A stretch of 64,000 nucleotides of DNA from Bacillota bacterium (GTDB lineage Bacteria; Bacillota; UBA4882; UBA8346), in the NCBI GenBank assembly GCA_023426245.1, contig JAFABB010000040.1, forward strand, positions 1 to 64,000, given 5' to 3'. Shown here in pieces: positions 8,446 to 16,177 of this stretch. Every line of letters begins with the position of its first letter. Positions within the stretch are counted from its first letter, which is position 1. Position numbers and translations under genes: made by a program. The notes below the pieces were generated by a model that ran no database searches, was not told the origin of the DNA, and worked only from the letters and a program-made list of their open reading frames with translations.

Positions 8446-9243
8446 TTACAATGTTGCATTATCACCTCCCGATAATTTTTGACGTTTGGTAACATGCCAT
8501 GGAATTGCGATTTTCTCCAACAATTCAATCATTTCATATAAAATGATGCCTACAATACTTAAAACTAACAAAACAGCAAACAACAATTGTGTATTCAAAT
8601 CACCGTTTGCGCGCAACAGCAGATAACCCAGACCTTTATCCGAACCAACAAATTCCCCAACAATAGCGCCAACCGTAGCGAAAGCAATCGAGACTTTAAG
8701 ACCGGAAAAAATATTGGGTAATGCATTAGGGAGCCTAATTTTCCAGAAAAAGTCCCATTCCGAATCGGTCATTGATTTCGCGACATAAATTAAACGCGGA
8801 TTAAGGGATTTAAACCCAACTACCGAATCAATCAGCAACGGGAAGAAGGACAAAAGAAAGACCATGAATATTTTGGGATATATTCCAAACCCAAACCAAA
8901 TGATAAACAAAGGGGCGATTGCCACTTTGGGAATTAATTGGAGCAATAGCAAAAGCGGATAAACCGTCCGTTCAAAAGCACGTGAATATGAAATAAGAGT
9001 TGCGCAGGGAATACTAATAACGACTGTTAAAATATATCCGATAATTATTTCATTGATAGTCACTAAAAGATTTGGCGCAATAGCTTTCCAAGAACTTAAC
9101 AATGTTTTAATGACGGCAATTGGACCCGGTAAGATATAAGGTTTTATCTGAAATACCCATACTATAAATGCCCATAATATAACCGCAACAATCATCATTA
9201 AAATAAAACCAAACGCATCCTTAAACCTACCATTTTTTTTCAT
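8446..9243 (-). CDS. ABC transporter permease, SsuC/TauC class
   Basis: The 265-residue inner-membrane protein has about six hydrophobic segments: first near FILMMIVAVILWAFIVWVF, then around GYILTVVISIPCATLI, LLLLLQLIPKVAIAPLFIIW and the C-terminal LLFAVLLVLSIVGIILY. The EAA-like loop (SDWDFFWKIRLPNALPNIF type) docks the ATPase. GGGAGGA precedes two ATGs; I prefer the second (9243) because spacing to the first is only three bases. It forms a one-permease importer with the genes at 7409 and 6570. Confidence 0.85.
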   Translation of the reverse strand: MKKNGRFKDAFGFILMMIVAVILWAFIVWVFQIKPYILPGPIAVIKTLLSSWKAIAPNLLVTINEIIIGYILTVVISIPCATLISYSRAFERTVYPLLLLLQLIPKVAIAPLFIIWFGFGIYPKIFMVFLLSFFPLLIDSVVGFKSLNPRLIYVAKSMTDSEWDFFWKIRLPNALPNIFSGLKVSIAFATVGAIVGEFVGSDKGLGYLLLRANGDLNTQLLFAVLLVLSIVGIILYEMIELLEKIAIPWHVTKRQKLSGGDNATL

Positions 9244-9300
9244 TTTCATAACTCCTCCCTTGATCATGTAAACTTCAGCATTTCCGTTATCCCTGTTATT

Positions 9301-9720
9301 TTAAAACACCACTCCTGATCGTAAAATAATATTGGCATAGGCTGTAAATTCTCCCGTACGGATCACCGCTTTAACATTTCCCGTAATTTCTTTTAATTCC
9401 TCATGGGAAACCTTGGTGATTTTGATTTTGATTTTTTCATCCCGCTCAATCTTCGCGAGTCTTTCCAGTATTTCCTGATAGAACAGCGGACTAGAATCTT
9501 CGGTCTCGTTGGCAATGATCGCTTCCTCGACTCTCTGCTCCGTGAGTACGGCATCCAATACATCCATAAATCCGGGGATGCCTTTTTTGACTGCCAGGTC
9601 AATTCTTTTCACTTGATCAGGAATGGGCAATCCACTGTCGGCAATGACAATACCATCCCCATGCCCCAGTTTTGAAATCACATACGAAATTTCGGAATTA
9701 ATTAAAGCGGTTTTTTTCAT
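9301..9720 (-). CDS. rbsD: RbsD/FucU-family D-ribose pyranase
   Basis: The 139-residue protein interconverts pyranose and furanose forms of ribose so that ribokinase can act. Family features are the N-terminal MKKTALINSEISYVISKLGHGD, in which His is catalytic, DSGLPIP, and the C-terminal IRTGEFTAYANIIL. GGAGAGGGAAG precedes the ATG at 9720. It lies 30 bp downstream of the ribokinase gene, which fixes its ribose role better than sequence alone, since FucU is similar. It is slightly longer than a typical RbsD. Confidence 0.85.
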   Translation of the reverse strand: MKKTALINSEISYVISKLGHGDGIVIADSGLPIPDQVKRIDLAVKKGIPGFMDVLDAVLTEQRVEEAIIANETEDSSPLFYQEILERLAKIERDEKIKIKITKVSHEELKEITGNVKAVIRTGEFTAYANIILRSGVVF

Positions 9721-9750
9721 CAGCAGTACTTCCCTCTCCAAATAAAATTA

Positions 9751-10665
9751 TTAAGTATAAGCTCTTAGCAACTCCTCCACCTCATTACGGTAAGGTAATG
9801 AACTTTGCGCTCCTTTTTTCGTCACTGTTAAAGCTGCGGTGGCCATAGCAAACGGAATGGCCTCTTCAATTGTTCTGCCCTCGTTTAAGCCAACGGCCAT
9901 GGCGCCGATAAAACTATCTCCGGCCGCCGTCGTATCCACAGCATCCACCTGATAAGCGGCAAAGCTTTTCCATCCTTTTCCGTTAATATAAATACATCCT
10001 TTTTCACCAGTGGTTACAATTAAATCCTTAACACCCCGTTTTAACATTACGTGAGCGGCTTCGATTATTTCCATCTCGTTACGGACCGATTGGCCACTTA
10101 AAAATTCAAGCTCGGTTTCGTTAGGAATCAATAAATCCACGCTGCACAAAAGGTCACGATCCAAATTCGCCGCGGGAGCCGGATTCAGGATAGTAGTCTT
10201 ACCAAACTCTTTAGCTAATTGCAAAGAATATTTAACCGTTTCCAAAGGGATTTCCAATTGAGTTACTATAATGCGGGAGTCGGCTATGATTTGTTGAGTA
10301 CTTTGAATTTCTGCCGGTGAAAGTTGATAATTAGCTCCCGGTGTAACGATAATACAATTATTACCGGTGTCATCAACAGTTATCGCTGCAATTCCAGTTG
10401 ATATACCATTTAAATGTACAATCCGAGTAACATCCACGTCATCATTTCGTAATGCCTCAAGAAGCGTATCGCCCATATGATCCTTGCCGATGCAACCCAG
10501 TATTTTTACTTTCGATCCAAGTTTAGCGATAGCGGCTGTTTGGTTAGCCCCTTTCCCGCCGGGTATTTGCTCGAAAGCTTTTCCGATAATTGTTTCTCCA
10601 ATTTTCGGCATCCGTTCTACATAAGTTACTAAATCCATATTTAAGCTTCCAATAACAGTAATCAC
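9751..10665 (-). CDS. rbsK: Ribokinase
   Basis: This 304-residue PfkB-family kinase phosphorylates ribose to ribose-5-phosphate. Signatures are the N-terminal GSLNMDL, the sugar-binding PGGKGANQTAA, LNPAPA, PNETE, GEKGC and the catalytic DTTAAGDSFIGA, where Asp is the general base. The start is GTG with a weak GAAGTGA site. It is the first gene of the operon. A TATAAT box at 10691-10686 on the minus strand lies just upstream, and the LacI-type operator at 10704-10715 covers its -35 region. No rbsA, rbsB or rbsC accompanies it. Confidence 0.92.
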   Translation of the reverse strand: MITVIGSLNMDLVTYVERMPKIGETIIGKAFEQIPGGKGANQTAAIAKLGSKVKILGCIGKDHMGDTLLEALRNDDVDVTRIVHLNGISTGIAAITVDDTGNNCIIVTPGANYQLSPAEIQSTQQIIADSRIIVTQLEIPLETVKYSLQLAKEFGKTTILNPAPAANLDRDLLCSVDLLIPNETELEFLSGQSVRNEMEIIEAAHVMLKRGVKDLIVTTGEKGCIYINGKGWKSFAAYQVDAVDTTAAGDSFIGAMAVGLNEGRTIEEAIPFAMATAALTVTKKGAQSSLPYRNEVEELLRAYT

Positions 10666-10678
10666 AGTTTCACTTCTT

Positions 10679-10715
10679 TCTCGTCATTATACGCATTTAT
10701 TCATTAAACGTTTAA
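10679..10715 (-). promoter_or_regulatory. Operon promoter with overlapping LacI-type operator
   Basis: On the minus strand TATAAT (10691-10686) stands about 20 bp before the GTG of rbsK. The perfect palindrome TTAAACGTTTAA (10704-10715) falls over the expected -35 position, the usual place for repression by a LacI-family protein. No good TTGACA is visible, so the promoter is either weak or dependent on another factor. Confidence 0.65.
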
Positions 10716-10837
10716 CCTAGTATAAAATGCATATAATTTTTAAATTTTATGGTTTGAATAACTTACGCCCTTCATTATGCAAATTTTCATTATAAAATCA
10801 CTAAAATTCTTTTTGTATACCCGCGATATCGCTTTTT

Positions 10838-10884
10838 ATATATTTTACTTAAACGTTTTAGTAAATCGTTTAAGTAAAATATAT
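10838..10884. promoter_or_regulatory. Large perfect inverted repeat with two operator cores
   Basis: Arms of 18 bp, ATATATTTTACTTAAACG (10838-10855) and its exact complement (10867-10884), flank an 11 bp centre. The dyad contains TTAAACGTTTTA and AAATCGTTTAAG, which match the other LacI-type sites. It lies between lacI and rbsK and may hold a second repressor unit for DNA looping. Confidence 0.65.
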
Positions 10885-10978
10885 CATATATTAACCAATC
10901 ATTCAAGTATAATTCATAAATTTTTTATAAAAACCGACCATGTTTTCACTATTTTTACAATTACTTATGATCTATTAA

Positions 10979-10992
10979 GTTAATCGTTTAAC
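10979..10992. promoter_or_regulatory. LacI-type operator
   Basis: GTTAATCGTTTAAC is a near-palindrome of the same TTAAACGTTTAA type. It sits 20 bp beyond the lacI stop and about 290 bp upstream of the operon promoter. The remainder of 10666-11012 is AT-rich and shows no gene. Confidence 0.6.
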
Positions 10993-11012
10993 TATAAAAA
11001 CTAAATCTGTTT

Positions 11013-12017
11013 TCAAGTTGACTTCCTAATAATGAGTTCAGTATTTAAAATTATAGTATTTTTGACCCTGTGATCTACTTTTTCTAAAAACTCTATCAAC
11101 AACTCAACCGCCTTATAGCCCATTTCATAGTTGGGTTGCTTGACAGTCGTCAATTCCGGTTCGATCATTTTTGCCATGTAAATGTTGTCAAATCCCACGA
11201 CGCCAACATCTTCCGGAATACGAAAACCGGCATTTTTCAACGTTTTTATGACACTAATCGCAATAAGATCATTACCGCAAAATACGGCATCAAAGGGGAG
11301 GCGATATTCAATAATCTTCTTGATCGCTTCTTCTCCCCATTCACTTTTAAAATGCCCAATCCAAATGTATTCTTTATGAAAACGGACTCCATATTCCTCC
11401 AACGCCTTTTTGTAACCGTCAATCCGGTCTAAAGCAGTTCTTGCTGTGGCCTCGCCGGTTATTAAAACAATATTGCGATGCCCTTTTTCAAGCAAATACT
11501 TAACCGCCCGATAAGCCCCGTCTTTATTATCGACTAATACTTTGCCTTTAATATTTTGGTTTTCAGCATCCCGATCAATTAGAATAATCGGAATGGCGGT
11601 TCGATCAATCCCAACGATATCTCCAGACCGTTTAGCCGATTGAGAAAAAATAATTCCATCCACCATCTTTTCGGCAAGCATATTAATGTATTTTTCTTCT
11701 TTCTCTAAATCATCATCCGTATTGCAGAAAATAATACTATAACCAGCCTCATTAGCTTTATCTTCGGCACCTCTGGCCAATTCGGGAAAAAACGGATTGG
11801 CAATATCGGGTATCACAAGCCCGATCGTTTTGGTACGCCGTGTCACTAAACTTCTGGCTACTTTGTTCGAAATATAATTATTTTCTTCGATAATTTTCAA
11901 TACTCTTTCTTTGGTAGTCGAACTGATACTATCATCTTTTTTATTCAAAATCATAGAAACCGTAGCAGTAGAAACTTCCGCCATTTTGGCAATATCTTTA
12001 ATCGTAAGTTTTTTCAT
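11013..12017 (-). CDS. LacI/RbsR-family transcriptional regulator
   Basis: The 334-residue repressor has an N-terminal LacI helix-turn-helix (TIKDIAKMAEVSTATVSMILN) and hinge (VARSLVTRRTKTIGLVIPDI). A periplasmic-binding-protein-like effector domain follows (NPFFPELARGAEDKA, FCGNDLIAISVIKTL, VGVVGFDNIYMAKM). It most resembles ribose repressors, in keeping with the ribokinase and pyranase genes downstream on the same strand. Matching palindromes lie upstream of its own start (12051-12076) and before rbsK, so self-control and control of the operon are both likely. Effector inferred as ribose or a phosphorylated relative. Confidence 0.88.
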   Translation of the reverse strand: MKKLTIKDIAKMAEVSTATVSMILNKKDDSISSTTKERVLKIIEENNYISNKVARSLVTRRTKTIGLVIPDIANPFFPELARGAEDKANEAGYSIIFCNTDDDLEKEEKYINMLAEKMVDGIIFSQSAKRSGDIVGIDRTAIPIILIDRDAENQNIKGKVLVDNKDGAYRAVKYLLEKGHRNIVLITGEATARTALDRIDGYKKALEEYGVRFHKEYIWIGHFKSEWGEEAIKKIIEYRLPFDAVFCGNDLIAISVIKTLKNAGFRIPEDVGVVGFDNIYMAKMIEPELTTVKQPNYEMGYKAVELLIEFLEKVDHRVKNTIILNTELIIRKST

Positions 12018-12050
12018 CCCTGAATTATCCCTTTATTAAAATATATTAGC

Positions 12051-12076
12051 TTAAACGGTTTAGTAAAACGGTTAAC
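12051..12076. promoter_or_regulatory. Double LacI-type operator upstream of the repressor gene
   Basis: TTAAACGGTTTA (12051-12062) and TAAAACGGTTAAC (12064-12076) stand side by side, 34 bp before the repressor ATG. They share the AAACG core with the sites in front of rbsK and would give autoregulation. Confidence 0.65.
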
Positions 12077-12375
12077 TAAATTTTAACATACATGTCGCAA
12101 TTATGCAAGTGCTTACAAGTAATGCCCATAATCTCTCATTTAAATCTGATTATTTTTTTATCGATACGGTTTTATCATCCCCCTGAGTTCTGCGGTTCAT
12201 CAAACCCATGTGGCGAAAGACTTCTCTGAAATTATTACCTGGTGTTAAATTTAATTTACCAGCTAAAGATGGTATTTTTTTATATCCAAGCCCGCAAACC
12301 ACCGTCCTATCAACATCTGGACTTATCGGGACAAAATCGACACACTTTTTCCAAAAAAAGGTGATATAATGATAG

Positions 12376-12511
12376 TGGTTAATCATTCCCAAAATGCCGA
12401 ACCGGTATTTTAAGCTACAGAGAACGCAGAGTTCCCGGGGCCGAATCGACACGCTATATAAAATCAATTCAATATTAAAAACGCCGCTGTAACTTACAGA
12501 GGCGTTTTTTT
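12376..12511 (+). ncRNA. Candidate small RNA with intrinsic terminator
   Basis: A TATAAT box (12365-12370) is followed, about 110 bp on, by a clear terminator. The stem is AACGCC-N-CTGTAA (from 12479) against TTACAGAGGCGTT, and the T-run ends at 12511. The interval has no start codon with a ribosome binding site. A -35 is not obvious (TCGACA lies 22 bp upstream, too far). The interior contains an AGAGAACGCAGAG motif related to dispersed repeats, which lowers confidence. Confidence 0.35.
12479..12511 (+). terminator. Rho-independent terminator
   Basis: The stem AACGCC-N-CTGTAA / TTACAG-N-GGCGTT is followed by seven T on the plus strand. No plus-strand protein gene precedes it, which is why a small RNA is suggested upstream. 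Confidence 0.75.
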
Positions 12512-12609
12512 ATGCCCGGACCATGATTTGACCCTGATTTGCAAGATTAACCAACAAGAAGATAAAGTTCGGAAATCCCGTCTTTATTGGAAAGGAGGTG
12601 AATTTTTTA

Positions 12610-12681
12610 ATGTATCAAACTTTTGCCCACAAGATCAATCGCGCTAAAATTCTCCTCAACTTTTTAAATATTTACCTTTAA
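12610..12681 (+). CDS. Possible 23-residue small protein
   Basis: AAAGGAGGTG, a perfect Shine-Dalgarno sequence, lies seven to eight bases before ATG at 12610. The frame runs 23 codons (starting MYQTFAHKINRAKIL) to TAA and overlaps the 3' end of the convergent XRE gene. The product is basic with a hydrophobic tail. No homologue is recognised; the case rests on the ribosome binding site alone. Confidence 0.3.
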   Translation: MYQTFAHKINRAKILLNFLNIYL

Positions 12682-12919
12682 TTTCCACATCAATCGGTTC
12701 AAAAAATGCCGCGACTTCGATCTCTAAAGCTTCCGCAATATCGAAAAGAATGTCCAGGCTGAATTCCATACTGGAATTTTCCGCTTCTATCTTCGATATA
12801 TAGGATCTTGATTTATCGATCATTTCACTTAGACCCTCTTGGGATAAATTACGAAGTTTGCGGTAGAACGCAATTTTTCGTCCAATCTCCCGATATTTAG
12901 CCAGATGTTTGCCTCTCAT
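12656..12919 (-). CDS. XRE-family helix-turn-helix regulator
   Basis: This 87-residue single-domain protein has a Cro/CI-type helix-turn-helix (IGRKIAFYRKLRNLSQEGLSEMIDKSRSYISKIE) in its first 55 residues. A short acidic tail (EVAAFFEPIDVEIKGK) follows. AATGAGGTGAAAC precedes the ATG. It stands alone and its targets are unknown. The size and tail fit small regulators of the SinR/phage-repressor-like class. Confidence 0.85.
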   Translation of the reverse strand: MRGKHLAKYREIGRKIAFYRKLRNLSQEGLSEMIDKSRSYISKIEAENSSMEFSLDILFDIAEALEIEVAAFFEPIDVEIKGKYLKS

Positions 12920-13204
12920 GTTTCACCTCATTATCAAACAGACCTATTTAAAATTATAGAGGTGAAAACCTGAATAATCTGTACATAATTACTGGAATAT
13001 AGTTGCATAAATACTGAACAGATGATAAAATGAGTAAAGATTTAAGCTCTGTTTTCAGCATAAATTACCGGATGCGCTGAGGAAATAGCCGGCGGCTGAC
13101 GCCAAGCAGGAGCTTTGGAAGCATTTGTCTCAATTTATCTCACCACGAAGAGGCGCAGAGAAATGGCTAATAGGATGATTTGAGGATTGAGGTATCAACG
13201 TGGG
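12920..13204. other. Intergenic region with GCGCAGAGG repeat
   Basis: It contains one copy of a dispersed repeat, CCACGAAGAGGCGCAGAG (about 13142-13160). Two more copies occur at 13441-13475 and, inverted, at 13581-13602. No gene is visible. Confidence 0.5.
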
Positions 13205-13381
13205 ATGATAATCAATCAAAATTCTGTTTCTTTAGAAATACTTCTGGAACAGATCAATGTTGCCCGCAACCGGATGCAACGGCTATGGAATGAAAAGGGT
13301 TATACCGACGAGGATGTTTTAGCCGCCAGTATTGAAGTTGATCGCTTATTGAATGCCTATGACCGGATCAAGGGTTATTGA
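13205..13381 (+). CDS. Spo0E-like aspartyl-phosphate phosphatase
   Basis: The 58-residue protein has the helix-loop-helix pattern of Spo0E-family phosphatases, which remove phosphate from Spo0A-P and so hold back sporulation. The signature S-x-x-x-D is present as SIEVDRLL, after LLEQINVARNRMQRLW and a short loop (GYTDEDVL). The length suits the family. I take ATG at 13205; a TTG six codons upstream (13187) is an alternative and neither has an ideal ribosome binding site. It is flanked by repeat-rich DNA and has no operon partner. It is one of the main hints that the host forms spores. Confidence 0.8.
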   Translation: MIINQNSVSLEILLEQINVARNRMQRLWNEKGYTDEDVLAASIEVDRLLNAYDRIKGY

Positions 13382-13764
13382 ATTGCCTTACATGGTTATA
13401 AAGATAAATCAGCTTGGTCCAACTCAAGCCGCCTATTTATTCTCCCGCAGAGGCGCCAAGGCGCAGAGTGCGAGATATGCTTTGTAAGATATTTTTGGTA
13501 ATTCGTGATATCGGTTGCCAACTCATGAAAAAGGGATATGTCTAGACCAGAAAACATAATTTCAAAGCACAGTTCGTCATTTCTCTGCGCCTCCGCGCGA
13601 GATATTCTTTTGTTTTTAAATCAATAGATAGCTGATAGATCACTACATCCAAAATAATCTGCTAAATTAACTTAATAATCAAAATGCTGAATAAAGTTTA
13701 CCATCCGATAGAATGATTTAGAAAGGGCCTGTTGCAAAAGTTCTCCGGCAATTGCTCTTCATTG
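13382..13764. other. Intergenic region with GCGCAGAGG repeats
   Basis: It contains repeat copies at 13441-13475 (CGCAGAGGCGCCAAGGCGCA core) and, inverted, at 13581-13602. No gene or promoter is evident. Confidence 0.5.
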
Positions 13765-13801
13765 AAAAAAATTGCGGGATCCGAAGAACCCGCAATTTTT
13801 T
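13765..13801 (-). terminator. Bidirectional terminator after ahcY
   Basis: The perfect stem AAAAAATTGCGGG / CCCGCAATTTTTT has a short loop and T-runs in both directions. It lies 70 bp beyond the stop of the minus-strand ahcY gene. Confidence 0.85.
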
Positions 13802-13869
13802 GATTACGTTGTCAACACCCATGATATTTATCTCATTGACTTTAAACCCGTTGCAACCGCGCCGTAGCT

Positions 13870-15132
13870 TTAAGTCCCGCTCTGCCAGGATGATAAATAT
13901 TTCACTTGTTCCGGAGTCAATACATCAATTTCGATTCCCATGGATTTTAGTTTGATTTCCGCGATTTGGTAGTCCAATTCCTTCGGTAAGACATGAACCT
14001 TTTTTCCCATTTCATGGGCATGTTTGACAATATACTCCGAGCCTAAAGCTTGATTGGCAAAACTCATATCCATCACCACCGCCGGATGACCTTCGGCGGC
14101 AGCCAGATTTAATAATCGTCCCTCTGCCAGTAAAAAAACCTTTCGGCCATCTTTGAGCGTATATTCCTCCACAAAATCCCGGACTGTCCGCTTGGACTTG
14201 GAAAGGCCCTCAATGGCTACAATATTGATCTCATCGTTAAAATGCCCGGAATTGGCTACAATGACTCCATCCTTGGCCAGCTTGATATGGCGTTCGTCGA
14301 CTACATTGAGGTCGCCGGTAACTGTAATCACAATATCGGCAATCGGCATGGCATCTTCAAGTTTCATCACCCGGAAGCCTTCCATTACCGCTTCGATCCC
14401 CTTGACATGATCAACTTCCGTCACAATGACATTAGCGCCCATTCCTTTGGCACGCAAAGCCAAACCTTTTCCGCACCAGCCATAGCCGCATACTACCAAG
14501 TTCTTACCGCAAACCAGCACATTGGTAGCACGGAGCAACCCGTCCAAAGTACTTTGACCGGTGCCATAGCGGTTGTCAAATAAGTGCTTCGTATCCGATT
14601 CGTTCACTGCGATAATGGGAAACTTCAATGCCTGGTCCTTTTCCATACTCATCAGCCGGATAACACCGGTTGTTGTCTCTTCGGTACCACCGATTACATT
14701 TTGAAGATAGGTGTCCGTATATTTTTGATGAAGCAAACCGACCAAATCCGCTCCGTCATCCTGGGTAATCTCCGGCTGGTGCTCGATTGCGGCAATCAAA
14801 TGCTTATAATAGGTGTCCCGGTCTTCGCCCTTCATGGCATAAACCGGAATTCCGTAATCCACAACTAATGAAGCCGCTACATCATCCTGTGTCGATAGGG
14901 GATTGGAAGCGCATAATACAATATCCGCGCCCCCTTCCTTTAAAGTCCGCATCAAGTTGGCGGTCTCAGTGGTTACATGGAGGCAACAGGAAAGCTTTTT
15001 CCCCTTCAGGGGCTTTTCCCTGGTAAAGCGTTCCCTGATGAGCCGCAAAACCGGCATTTGATTATCGGCCCATTCGATCCGTAATTTACCTTTTGGAGCC
15101 AGTCCTTTGTCCTTTATATCACAGTTTGACAT
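13870..15132 (-). CDS. ahcY: Adenosylhomocysteinase
   Basis: The 420-residue enzyme splits S-adenosylhomocysteine into adenosine and homocysteine, clearing the product inhibitor of methyltransferases. Recognisable blocks are LHVTTETANLMRTLKEGGAD, CASNPLSTQDDVAA, the NAD-binding GYGWCGKGLA, NSGHFNDEI (NAD-site region) and the C-terminal VHVLPKELD. The start at 15132 follows GGGAGGTATTGAA. An HTH-methyltransferase gene lies directly upstream on the same strand and metF is 5 kb away, so methyl-cycle genes cluster loosely here. The C-terminus ends in a short extension (VKYLSSWQSGT), not the PDHYRY-type end of many homologues. Confidence 0.93.
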   Translation of the reverse strand: MSNCDIKDKGLAPKGKLRIEWADNQMPVLRLIRERFTREKPLKGKKLSCCLHVTTETANLMRTLKEGGADIVLCASNPLSTQDDVAASLVVDYGIPVYAMKGEDRDTYYKHLIAAIEHQPEITQDDGADLVGLLHQKYTDTYLQNVIGGTEETTTGVIRLMSMEKDQALKFPIIAVNESDTKHLFDNRYGTGQSTLDGLLRATNVLVCGKNLVVCGYGWCGKGLALRAKGMGANVIVTEVDHVKGIEAVMEGFRVMKLEDAMPIADIVITVTGDLNVVDERHIKLAKDGVIVANSGHFNDEINIVAIEGLSKSKRTVRDFVEEYTLKDGRKVFLLAEGRLLNLAAAEGHPAVVMDMSFANQALGSEYIVKHAHEMGKKVHVLPKELDYQIAEIKLKSMGIEIDVLTPEQVKYLSSWQSGT

Positions 15133-15219
15133 TTCAATACCTCCCAATCTGATTTGTTATTTTAGGGGTTGAATTGCTCAATCCCATCCATACGGAATCT
15201 CTAAATTTGGAAGCATCAT

Positions 15220-16038
15220 TTATTTGTCTTTCTTGGCTGTCAAAATAAAAATAGTTTTCGAGCGCTTTTCCTGTCCGGAATCTGGAGCGATTTCATGAAC
15301 TTTAATATCAGAAAACCCCGCTTTTCTAAACCAGTCTTGCATGATGGGCAAGGGGAACCCCGGCCAGAGATCGTGCATTTTTTCTTTTAAAGTCATATCC
15401 TGGTGTTCAAGAAAATCGGCTAAAAAAACCATACCTTTCATTTTGAGGATACGCCGCATTTCGCCGATGGCCGACTCGGGTTCTTCAATATGATGAAGAT
15501 ACATATTGGCGCATATTAAATCAGCCGAACCGTCGGGAACGGGAACCTCGCAACCATCACTTTCAATGGTTTCAATGTTCTTCAAGCCATCTCCCCGCGC
15601 TTTTTCCCGCAGTTCCTTCAACATTTCGGCGGAGATATCCACAGCCAGCACATTTTTCACATAGGGAGCCGCAAATCTGGCCAAATAGCCATTCCCGGTT
15701 CCCAAATCCATCAAAGTCATTTGAGGGTGAAAAATATGGAGCTCCGTCAGATAATTCCGAATCGATTCATCATAATAATTACGGCGCATTTCTTCCCAAT
15801 CGGAGGCGACTTCATTAAAAAACTCTTTCGTTTCTATTACTTCACTGGATTCGCTTGCGGAATACGCCTGGGAATCCCCCAAAGCCAGCCATTCAATCAA
15901 GGCATTTCTGCTAAAGCGCCATTCCCGGCCGATCTTCCGGCCCGGTACTTTCTCTTCCTTTAATAACTTAATGAAAGTCTTGATGCTAACCCCAAAGAAT
16001 TCAGCCGCATCTTCCATCGTAAGAATTTCCTTATCCAC
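15220..16038 (-). CDS. Excisionase-type HTH fused to SAM-dependent methyltransferase
   Basis: The 272-residue protein begins with an HTH_17 (excisionase/MerR-like) domain (LTMEDAAEFFGVSIKTFIKLL, then KIGREWRFSRNALIEWL). From about residue 70 it is a class I methyltransferase with motif I LMDLGTGNGYLA, acidic strand LAVDIS, PDGSADLICANMYLHH and a C-terminal PIMQDWFRKAGFSDI. I chose GTG 16038, preceded by GAGGTG, over a GTG nine codons upstream. It lies 87 bp before ahcY on the same strand. ArsR-type regulators fused to similar methyltransferases sit beside methionine-cycle genes elsewhere. Here the DNA-binding part is different, so a SAM/SAH-sensing regulator is inferred and not proven. Confidence 0.75.
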   Translation of the reverse strand: MDKEILTMEDAAEFFGVSIKTFIKLLKEEKVPGRKIGREWRFSRNALIEWLALGDSQAYSASESSEVIETKEFFNEVASDWEEMRRNYYDESIRNYLTELHIFHPQMTLMDLGTGNGYLARFAAPYVKNVLAVDISAEMLKELREKARGDGLKNIETIESDGCEVPVPDGSADLICANMYLHHIEEPESAIGEMRRILKMKGMVFLADFLEHQDMTLKEKMHDLWPGFPLPIMQDWFRKAGFSDIKVHEIAPDSGQEKRSKTIFILTAKKDK

Positions 16039-16177
16039 CCAAAACACCTCAATTGATTCCTTCACGTAAACTATATACCTTATTCAAACGTTTGGCAATA
16101 ATTAGATTCATTTATCTTCACTCATCTTATGTTTATAATGCAATTAAGTACAATTACTATGGCTAAAAATTAAAATG

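Larger units (their letters stand above)
12018..12655. other. Intergenic region, no convincing long gene
   Basis: The stretch holds the operators at 12051-12076, a possible small transcript (12376-12511) and a 23-codon reading frame (12610-12681). A 105-codon minus-strand frame (12150-12467) resembles nothing I know and overlaps the small-transcript promoter, so I do not call it. Base composition is irregular, which may point to old insertions. Confidence 0.5.

Noticed and set aside
12150..12467. 105-codon minus-strand protein gene
   Set aside because: No recognisable family, no good ribosome binding site, and it overlaps a promoter-like TATAAT on the other strand.
15133..15219. SAH riboswitch before ahcY
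   Set aside because: Only 87 bp and a weak hairpin are present; the conserved motif is not seen.
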